Origin: an uncultured Collinsella sp.
GTDB taxonomy: Bacteria > Actinomycetota > Coriobacteriia > Coriobacteriales > Coriobacteriaceae
Length of the DNA stretch: 6,325 nucleotides
Reading direction: 5' to 3'
NCBI GenBank assembly: GCA_937934355.1
Contig: CALGZY010000028.1
Location: 1 to 6,325 of the forward strand
The translations under genes were made by a program, and so were the position numbers. The notes beneath the pieces are model-generated. The model did no database searches. It saw only the letters and a list, made by a program, of their open reading frames with translations, and was not told the origin of the DNA. Positions 1 through 5,316 of this stretch are shown here, piece after piece (within the stretch, counting starts at the first letter, position 1; each line of letters opens with the position of its first letter).

Positions 1-1
1 T

Positions 2-865
2 CGGGCAGCCATATCCAAGGCGCGACAGGCTGTAGAAGAGTTGAGCGGCAATCATACTCTGCCGCTCGAAGAGGACAGCCTTGCCGAGGCATGTCGCGGG
101 GAGCTTGAAAAGCGCCGCGATAGCTTGGCGAGTCTCCTTTCGGTCAAGTACCAGCGTAACCCCGATTACCCGGGCTATAAGGAGGTTGTGAATGCAAAGA
201 ACCTTATCGAGGGCCTATTGCAGAGCGGCCGCGATGCCGTCGACCTAATTATGGCGATCGCCGCAAAAGAGAACGAGCTGCGAGATGCGGCTGAAGATCT
301 CGAGGATATTGACGAGTTTTTCGACAGCAAGGTGACTGTATTCGACGGTGCCTGCGAGATATTCAAGCAAATGGAGAGTGAGCGCGATTATTTTGAGGGC
401 GCTTCGGAAACGCTGGATGCGCTTTCTGTCATTAGGGAAGCAGTTAAGCAGCCGAGTCTGAGTCTGCAGTTCCAAAAGCTATCCGAGGCAAACCTAAGGG
501 TGAGGGCTGCCTACAAGGAGCTTTTGGACCAAAAGCGCATCTCCATGCTCAATTCTGTTGAAGAGCGCTATGGGGATATCGAAGTGTATGCCCAAAACAA
601 GGGCGTTGCGCTGGCTCGCATCGGGGAGTCGCACAGCGCTCGAAAAGATGAGGTGCATAATGCGGCAACGCTGACCGCCCTGGATGCCGTGCCCGTCAAG
701 CTCGATCGTGCTCAGACGACTCTGTACAAAATGATTGACGATGCCTATGAAGAGGCGAATCGTCCCAAACGGGCAAATACGAGTGTGACGGTAACGACCG
801 ATCATTCGGGGGTCACCGCGCCTGGCCTGACGAATGAGCCCCAATCTGCACCGGCACCTAGATGA
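2..865 (+). CDS. brxC: BREX P-loop ATPase BrxC, C-terminal part, 5' end outside window, premature TGA
   Basis: The frame is open from the first complete codon at 2, so the gene enters from upstream; the first 287 visible residues end at TGA 863-865. The visible part is acidic and probably largely alpha-helical (many E/K/A/L heptad-like stretches between about residues 15 and 245), followed by a low-complexity S/T/P/A-rich linker near residues 255-287. BrxC is a large (about 1,200 residues) AAA+-like P-loop protein of BREX; its ATPase motifs would lie upstream and cannot be seen. The identification rests on three things: position directly before pglX, the helical C-terminal region, and above all the tail encoded just after the stop, which looks like the normal BrxC end. 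The first ATG/TTG-like codon at 41 is not a real start because coding continues upstream. The gene may be inactivated, or the stop may be read through or be a sequencing error. Confidence 0.75.
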   Translation, partial: RAAISKARQAVEELSGNHTLPLEEDSLAEACRGELEKRRDSLASLLSVKYQRNPDYPGYKEVVNAKNLIEGLLQSGRDAVDLIMAIAAKENELRDAAEDLEDIDEFFDSKVTVFDGACEIFKQMESERDYFEGASETLDALSVIREAVKQPSLSLQFQKLSEANLRVRAAYKELLDQKRISMLNSVEERYGDIEVYAQNKGVALARIGESHSARKDEVHNAATLTALDAVPVKLDRAQTTLYKMIDDAYEEANRPKRANTSVTVTTDHSGVTAPGLTNEPQSAPAPR

Positions 866-1006
866 CGTGTCAAATCGGTGAGCCGCAGCATGGTCTTTAG
901 GCCGTTGGAGCTGAACTCACAGCAGCAGATCGATGAGTACTTGGATGCCGCGCGCAAAGAGCTGCTGCGTAGCCTTGAGGGTAATGACGCCATCCGTTTG
1001 GGCTAA
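866..1006 (+). pseudogene. brxC: Detached C-terminal tail of BrxC after in-frame stop
   Basis: Reading on in the same frame past TGA 863-865 gives 46 more codons to TAA 1004-1006. They begin RVKSVSRSMVFRPLEL, continue with QQQIDEYLDAARKELL and end LEGNDAIRLG. A basic segment followed by a 'VF.xxxL.s...ID.Y......LL..L.....I.l' pattern is the typical end of BrxC proteins (recalled family knowledge, not a search). No frameshift is needed, so a single-base change (for example CGA to TGA, or TGG to TGA) would explain the break. GTG 878 or ATG 890 could in principle restart translation and give a peptide of about 38-42 residues, but neither has a convincing Shine-Dalgarno sequence. The TAA is only 9 bases before the pglX start. 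Confidence 0.7.
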
Positions 1007-1012
1007 GGGAGA
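1006..1012 (+). promoter_or_regulatory. Ribosome-binding site of pglX
   Basis: AGGGAGA lies just after the brxC TAA and three bases before ATG 1016, with its GGAG core (1008-1011) at normal spacing. It supports ATG 1016 as the pglX start and shows that pglX is translated independently of the interrupted brxC frame, although transcription is probably shared. Confidence 0.6.
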
Positions 1013-1015
1013 AAC

Positions 1016-3547
1016 ATGGATACGAAAGAGCTCGAAAAATTTTGCCCTTGGGCACGCATCCGCTTAATTGATGAGGTACGTCAGCGTTGCTATGCCTACG
1101 GGCTCGACGATGCGGGGCGTGAAGAATTCGATCGCGATGCAACCATTGTTAAAGGCACGGTGCTCTCTGCGCTCGAGCGTTCGCAACGTTCGGAGCTATA
1201 TCGCCGCATAGAGCATGACGGCTATGCGCGCTTTTGCGAGGAAATGGCCTATACCTGGTTCAATCGCTTTGCTGCAATACGCTATATGGAAGTGCGAGGC
1301 TATCTGCCCTGTGGCGTGCGCATGCTAAGTTCATATTGTGAAACCTCGGAGTACGATAGTTTTTCGCCAGACTGCTTGCGTATGCCGACGGAGCTTGATC
1401 TGCCGGGCTTAGAGCGCGATTGCGTGTTTGATCTTGTCGCTGCGGCAGATGATGAGGCGCTGTTCCGTCTCATTTTGGTGGCGCAGATGAACGAACTCGC
1501 CGAGTGCTTGCCCGCCATCTTTGGCCGCGTGGGCACAGCGGATGCATTACTGCTTCCGACAAGGCTTTTGGACCGCGGTGAAGAAGGCGTACTGTGCGCT
1601 CTAGTCGAACGGGTTGAGCGCAGCACGTGGGAAAACGTCGAGTCCTTGGGTTGGATGTATCAGTTCTACAATTCCGAGGTCAAAGACGCGTTCTTTAAAT
1701 CTAAGGCCAAGGAGACGCCGGACACCATCGGTCCGGCAACCCAGCTGTTCACGCCTGACTGGATCGTGCGCTACATGGTGCAGAACTCGCTGGGGCGTTT
1801 GTGGATGCTGAACAACCCGGGAAGTCCCCTGCGTGATGAAATGGAGTACTACATCGAGCCCGATGCGGAGCATGAGGACTTCATTAAAATCGAGAGTCCC
1901 GAGGATATTTCGCTGTGCGACCCGGCTTGTGGATCGGGCCATATTCTCGTTTACGCCTTTGAACTTTTGGCAAAGATGTATTTAGAGCGCGAATACCGTA
2001 TGCGCGACATTCCCGGACTCATTCTATCCAAGAACCTCCATGGTATGGAAATTGACCCTCGCGCCGCCCAGATCGCAGGGTTGGCGCTGGCTATGTGTGC
2101 CCGAGAGATGGATAGGCGTTTCTTTGGCCGTGGGGTTCAGGCGGATATTGCCGTGCTGGAGTCGGTTGTGCTGGAGGAGGATGACATTCCACATGGCGCC
2201 GCGCTTGCCAAGAAGAAGAATCTGGTGGACGCTCTGGCGCACCTAGACGAGGTGGGTTCGCTGCTTGTTCCAAGTGAGGGCGACCTTGCCGCACTGCGTG
2301 AGGCGATCGAACTCATCGGCACCGATGGTCTGTTTGACAGTAATTCTAAAAATAAACTGGAATGTGCTTCTAAGACCTGCGAGACCCTGGCCCGCCGCCA
2401 CGACTGCGTGGTGGCCAACCCGCCCTACATGGGCAGCTCCAGCTTCGGCCCCTTCATGTCCAAGTGGGTCAAGAAGAGCTACCCCGACGTCAAGAGCGAC
2501 CTGTTCTCCAGCTTTGTCGTCCGCATGTTCAATCTCGCCAAAGACCACGGCGAGTGCGGCGTCATGTCGCCTTTCGTCTGGATGTTCATCGGAAGCTACG
2601 AGAAGCTCCGCAATGAGGTTATCGACAACAGAACGCTGACTTCTCTCATCCAGCTTGAGTACTCGGGCTTCGCTGGCGCGACTGTGCCTATCTGTACCTA
2701 CACGTTCCACAACTCATTCATCAAGGGCTACAAGGGCGGCTATGTGCGCCTTTCTGACTTTGTTGGCGCGGCCGTCCAGGCCCCCAAGGCCCTCGAGGCG
2801 ATCCGAAACCCCGACTGCGGCTGGTTCTACCGCCGCGACGCCGAGACCTTCAAGCAGATCCCCGGCACCCCCATCGCCTACTGGGCCAGCGATGGTTTAA
2901 TCAATGCCTTTTCAACGCGCGATGGTCTTCGCAGCTATGCGCGCCCCACCGCGGGTATTCGAACGGGGGATAACGACCGCTTTCTCCGATTTGCGTGGGA
3001 GGTGTCTTTCAAAAAAATTGGAACACATCTTCATGATCGCATTCAGGCAAAAGAGTCGGGATGTAAATGGTTCCCCGCAAATAAGGGCGGATTATATCGA
3101 AAATGGTTTGGGAACCTTGACTACGTTATTAACTGGGAAAACGACGGTGAGGTGCTTTCTTCATTCCCTGGATGCGATAACGCTGGCGTTAAGTTCTTTT
3201 TCAGAGCTGGCGTAACATGGGGAACCATATCGTCCGGCTCTCTTTCGGTAAGGTATTGCGATCCCGGGGTTATTTCGGAGCACTGTGGCTCAATGTGCTT
3301 CTCTGAGTCCAATGATGTTCTTCTTTGCATCGCTGGTCTTTTAAATTCCTCGGTATCTGATGCTTTTCACCAGTTCCTTTCTCCTACCCTTGCTTTCCGA
3401 GAGGCGGCTATCGGAAACACCCCTCTCGATGAGTGCGGAATTTGCCCGGAGGTCTCCACAACAGTGAATCAGTGCATCAAGGAATCGAAAAACGATTGGG
3501 ACTCGTTTGAAACCTCCTGGGATTTCAAACGCCATCCGTTGGTGTAG
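1016..3547 (+). CDS. pglX: BREX-1 adenine DNA methyltransferase PglX, N-terminal catalytic and target-recognition part (split gene)
   Basis: 843 residues. PglX uses S-adenosylmethionine to methylate adenine in a non-palindromic BREX site, marking host DNA as self; it is also needed for phage exclusion. Visible landmarks: helical N-terminal region (1-230); the lead-in QLFTPDWIVRYMVQNSLG at 243-260; SAM-binding motif I DPACGSG at 302-308; acidic motif GMEIDPRA at 343-350; catalytic motif IV NPPY at 468-471; 'WMFIGSYEKLR' in the core; and a divergent target-recognition region at about 640-820. It ends with SFETSWDFKRHPLV, a block that in ordinary PglX lies about two thirds to three quarters along the protein and is followed by a long helical C-terminal region. 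That missing region is encoded separately at 4316-5284. The full set of catalytic motifs suggests this chain can bind SAM, but activity probably needs the C-terminal chain. Base composition changes along the gene: the stretch around 2395-2890 is very GC-rich, and the target-recognition part after about 2890 is AT-richer. Confidence 0.92.
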   Translation: MDTKELEKFCPWARIRLIDEVRQRCYAYGLDDAGREEFDRDATIVKGTVLSALERSQRSELYRRIEHDGYARFCEEMAYTWFNRFAAIRYMEVRGYLPCGVRMLSSYCETSEYDSFSPDCLRMPTELDLPGLERDCVFDLVAAADDEALFRLILVAQMNELAECLPAIFGRVGTADALLLPTRLLDRGEEGVLCALVERVERSTWENVESLGWMYQFYNSEVKDAFFKSKAKETPDTIGPATQLFTPDWIVRYMVQNSLGRLWMLNNPGSPLRDEMEYYIEPDAEHEDFIKIESPEDISLCDPACGSGHILVYAFELLAKMYLEREYRMRDIPGLILSKNLHGMEIDPRAAQIAGLALAMCAREMDRRFFGRGVQADIAVLESVVLEEDDIPHGAALAKKKNLVDALAHLDEVGSLLVPSEGDLAALREAIELIGTDGLFDSNSKNKLECASKTCETLARRHDCVVANPPYMGSSSFGPFMSKWVKKSYPDVKSDLFSSFVVRMFNLAKDHGECGVMSPFVWMFIGSYEKLRNEVIDNRTLTSLIQLEYSGFAGATVPICTYTFHNSFIKGYKGGYVRLSDFVGAAVQAPKALEAIRNPDCGWFYRRDAETFKQIPGTPIAYWASDGLINAFSTRDGLRSYARPTAGIRTGDNDRFLRFAWEVSFKKIGTHLHDRIQAKESGCKWFPANKGGLYRKWFGNLDYVINWENDGEVLSSFPGCDNAGVKFFFRAGVTWGTISSGSLSVRYCDPGVISEHCGSMCFSESNDVLLCIAGLLNSSVSDAFHQFLSPTLAFREAAIGNTPLDECGICPEVSTTVNQCIKESKNDWDSFETSWDFKRHPLV
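3504..3531 (+). repeat. Nine-base perfect inverted repeat at the 3' end of the pglX N-terminal part
   Basis: CGTTTGAAA (3504-3512) and TTTCAAACG (3523-3531) are perfect reverse complements separated by a 10-base loop. The element sits inside the codons for the conserved SFETSWDFKRH block, 13 bases before the pglX stop and just upstream of the HEPN gene. It could form an RNA hairpin near the termination/re-initiation point, or mark a recombination site. It could equally be a by-product of the conserved protein sequence (FET...DFK). No U-tract follows, so it is not a classical terminator. Confidence 0.5.
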
Positions 3548-3551
3548 GTGG
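3546..3551 (+). promoter_or_regulatory. Probable ribosome-binding site of the HEPN gene
   Basis: AGGTGG overlaps the pglX stop codon (TAG 3545-3547) and lies three bases before ATG 3555. The spacing is short, but this placement favours ATG 3555 over the upstream TTG 3507 and suggests translational coupling to pglX termination. Confidence 0.45.
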
Positions 3552-3554
3552 CAA

Positions 3555-4175
3555 ATGTCTACGGATCGGTTTAATAGGCTTAAAGACAATTTGTCTCGAG
3601 TTGACAGCCTTCTCGCTCTTTATGAAATTTTACAAAAGGAAGAAGCCAGACGTCTGGTTAGTAGCAAGCAAGATGCACGTTCTGCTGACATATTGAGAGC
3701 TGCCGTTGTTCTACTTCACGGATCCCAGGAAGAATATGTTCGGGGGATGCTATCCGATTGGTTGTTCGATAGGGCGGATTCAAAAGAACTCGAAGGCATT
3801 TCGTTGCCTGGTTATGCTCAAAAAAGAGCTCAGAAATTTACGCTTAGGGATTTGGCTCAATATAAGAATGAACAGGTTTCAGATTTGATTCAATCGTCAA
3901 TCGAATCACAGCTTTCATTGGTCTCTTTTAACCAATACTCGGAGATATGCAGCTGGCTCTCAAAAAACGGGATTTCGCTAACTCAGTTTAAGAGTCAATC
4001 ATTAATTGAGAACCTGATAAAACGTCGACACAAAATAGTTCATGAAGTCGATTTAAACAAGAAGACTGATAAGACCGAGAGTATTAAGGCTAGTACGGTC
4101 AGATCGTGGCGAGAAGCGGTTGAGAACATGCTTCGAATTGTAGATGAACAAATTGAGGGATGGGACGCTTCGTGA
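3555..4175 (+). CDS. HEPN-domain protein (RiboL-PSP-HEPN type), putative RNase effector inserted in pglX
   Basis: 206 residues, no signal peptide or membrane segment, mainly helical and cytoplasmic. Two segments match the HEPN pattern: a first helix pair RAAVVLLHGSQEEYVR (48-63), typical of the RiboL-PSP-HEPN family, and near the C-terminus NLIKRRHKIVHEVD (153-166). The latter holds R158-x4-H163, the R-x4-6-H motif that in active HEPN proteins forms the metal-independent RNase site. HEPN RNases are common in toxin-antitoxin, abortive-infection and CRISPR effectors. It starts seven bases after the pglX stop and is followed by the rest of pglX, so it is embedded in the methyltransferase locus. 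No MNT-type or other antitoxin gene is adjacent. Base composition is lower in GC than its flanks (rows counted by hand: about 37-42% here, about 63-68% in adjacent pglX parts), consistent with acquisition from elsewhere. The RNase role is inferred from family knowledge; the protein could instead be a structural HEPN. An upstream TTG (3507) would add 16 residues but overlaps pglX and lacks a better ribosome-binding site. Confidence 0.78.
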   Translation: MSTDRFNRLKDNLSRVDSLLALYEILQKEEARRLVSSKQDARSADILRAAVVLLHGSQEEYVRGMLSDWLFDRADSKELEGISLPGYAQKRAQKFTLRDLAQYKNEQVSDLIQSSIESQLSLVSFNQYSEICSWLSKNGISLTQFKSQSLIENLIKRRHKIVHEVDLNKKTDKTESIKASTVRSWREAVENMLRIVDEQIEGWDAS

Positions 4176-4193
4176 TGCGTGCCCTGAGTTCGT

Positions 4194-4224
4194 TTGTATT
4201 AATCACAAGCGAGAGGCGCATAAT
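4194..4224 (+). promoter_or_regulatory. Possible weak promoter upstream of the pglX C-terminal part
   Basis: TTGTAT (4194-4199) and CATAAT (4219-4224) resemble -35 and -10 boxes with a 19-base spacer, which is longer than the ideal 17. The overlapping TAATAT at 4221 is another possible -10. If real it would allow expression of the C-terminal PglX chain and the PglZ fusion independently of the upstream genes. AT-rich sequence produces such matches by chance, so this is weakly supported. Confidence 0.2.
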
Positions 4225-4303
4225 ATGCGATTTATTCGGCTTCCATCTGCAATCAAGGCTTCAATTCGTTGCCCCTTGAGTACGGTTTTCGGGTCATTAT
4301 TAG

Positions 4304-4310
4304 AGAAGGA
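4304..4310 (+). promoter_or_regulatory. Ribosome-binding site of the pglX C-terminal part
   Basis: AGAAGGA lies five bases before ATG 4316, a good Shine-Dalgarno match at good spacing. It shows that the C-terminal PglX chain is equipped for its own translation and is not merely debris following an insertion. Confidence 0.6.
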
Positions 4311-4315
4311 CTATC

Positions 4316-5284
4316 ATGGCCACTTTACTTCAAGATAAATACGAGGCGCGCAAGGCCGAGGTCAATGCTCGCTTTGAGCGGCTTCGCGCCAATGAGGAGG
4401 AACTCAACCGAATCTTCGCCAAGATTTATAACATGGAGGACGAGGTGCCTATCGAGGTCGAGGACAAGTACGTCTCGGTGGCGCGCATCTTCGACAGCGC
4501 CGATGAGATTCCCGAGAGCTATAAGGGCAACAAGTATGTGCGCACCAAGCGCGACGAGATTGTCTCGCTCATAAGCTATGCCGTGGGCTGCATGTTCGGC
4601 CGCTATTCGCTGGATGTGGACGGGCTTGTCCTGGCCGATCAGGGTGCCACGGTCGACGACTATCTGGCCAAGATGCCCGATTCCGACCATGTGACCTTTA
4701 TGCCCGATGGCGACAACGTGCTGCCTATCACCGATGACGAATACTTTGACGACGACATCGTGCGTTACTTTATCGACTTTGTGCGCACCGTGTATGGCGA
4801 GGAGACGCTCGAGCAGAACCTGTCCTTTATTGCTGAGGCGCTCGGCGGCAAGGGCACTTCGCGTGAGGTGATTCGCACTTACTTTTTGAAGGACTTCTTT
4901 AAGGACCACTGCCAGACCTACAAGAAGCGTCCCATCTACTGGCTGTTCGACTCGGGCAAGAAGGGTGGCTTTAGGGCGTTGGTCTACATGCATCGCTACC
5001 GCCCTGATTTGTTGGCGCTGATTCGTACGAGTTATATCCATCCTCAGCAAGAACGTTACCGCAATCGCCTGATGTGGATTGCCGACCAGATGGAGGTGAG
5101 CGTAAGCCGTGATCGCGCTCGTCTCACTAAGGAGCAAAAGCGCATAAGCGACCAAGCTGCCGAGCTCGTGAGCTACGAGGAGAAGGTCCACCACCTTGCA
5201 GACCAAATGATTGAGATTGATTTGGATGACGGCGTTAAGGCCAATTACGCCAAGTTCCAGGACGTTCTCGCCAAAATCAAATAG
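4316..5284 (+). CDS. pglX: BREX-1 methyltransferase PglX, separate C-terminal chain
   Basis: 322 residues, with no methyltransferase motif of its own. It begins MATLLQDKYEARKAEV, then ARFERLRANEEELNRIFAKI (19-38), VEDKYVSV (48-55), SYAVGCMFGRYSLD (87-100), TDDEYFDDDI, FIAEALGGKG and KRPIYWLFDSG, and ends in a coiled-coil-like helical stretch with YEEKVHHLADQMIEIDLDDG. These are the landmarks of the C-terminal part of full-length PglX, where 'RF..L.ANEEELN' normally follows shortly after the 'SFETSWDFK.HPL' block that ends the 1016-3547 product. The two chains total 1,165 residues, about one complete PglX, so little or nothing is missing. An in-frame TAG at 4301-4303 and a good ribosome-binding site fix the start at ATG 4316. 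The reading frame is intact and its GC-rich codon use resembles the pglX core, not the HEPN gene. Likely role: it associates with the N-terminal chain to rebuild PglX, possibly contacting DNA or other Brx proteins. The homology is secure; two-chain function is inference. Confidence 0.9.
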   Translation: MATLLQDKYEARKAEVNARFERLRANEEELNRIFAKIYNMEDEVPIEVEDKYVSVARIFDSADEIPESYKGNKYVRTKRDEIVSLISYAVGCMFGRYSLDVDGLVLADQGATVDDYLAKMPDSDHVTFMPDGDNVLPITDDEYFDDDIVRYFIDFVRTVYGEETLEQNLSFIAEALGGKGTSREVIRTYFLKDFFKDHCQTYKKRPIYWLFDSGKKGGFRALVYMHRYRPDLLALIRTSYIHPQQERYRNRLMWIADQMEVSVSRDRARLTKEQKRISDQAAELVSYEEKVHHLADQMIEIDLDDGVKANYAKFQDVLAKIK

Positions 5285-5316
5285 TCGTCTGCGCGCTAGA
5301 AGTCGAAAGAGCCGCT

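Larger units (their letters stand above)
4176..4315. other. 140-base gap between HEPN gene and pglX C-terminal part
   Basis: No convincing gene. The frame of the downstream pglX part is closed by TAG at 4301-4303, so that chain cannot begin further upstream. I recognise no leftover pglX protein sequence, no clear direct or inverted repeat matching the other side of the insert, and no strong terminator hairpin. It contains AT-rich patches that could hold a weak promoter, and the ribosome-binding site of the next gene. Confidence 0.6.

Noticed and set aside
2243..2710. Minus-strand open frame (155 codons) within pglX
   Set aside because: It lies opposite the NPPY catalytic region, has a low-complexity composition and shows no domain; it is a shadow of pglX.
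3011..3017. Run of seven A in the target-recognition region as a slipped-strand switch
   Set aside because: It is short for phase variation and the frame is intact; the run encodes ordinary Lys residues in an AT-richer stretch.
3507..3554. TTG start giving the HEPN protein 16 extra N-terminal residues
   Set aside because: It overlaps conserved pglX codons in another frame, and ATG 3555 has a nearer AGGTGG.
3545..4315. Insertion-sequence or transposon origin of the HEPN insert
   Set aside because: I see no transposase, no terminal inverted repeats at its ends and no matching target-site duplication across the two junctions.
4144..4338. Small + strand frame of 64 codons crossing the end of the HEPN gene and the start of the PglX C-terminal chain
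   Set aside because: It overlaps two better-supported genes, has no ribosome-binding site that I can see, and its product resembles nothing; I considered it as a possible antitoxin but found no support.
4325..5206. Long minus-strand open frame (293 codons) opposite the PglX C-terminal chain
   Set aside because: It is a mirror of GC-biased codons on the opposite strand. The + strand protein has clear PglX landmarks, and the antisense product shows no recognisable domain.
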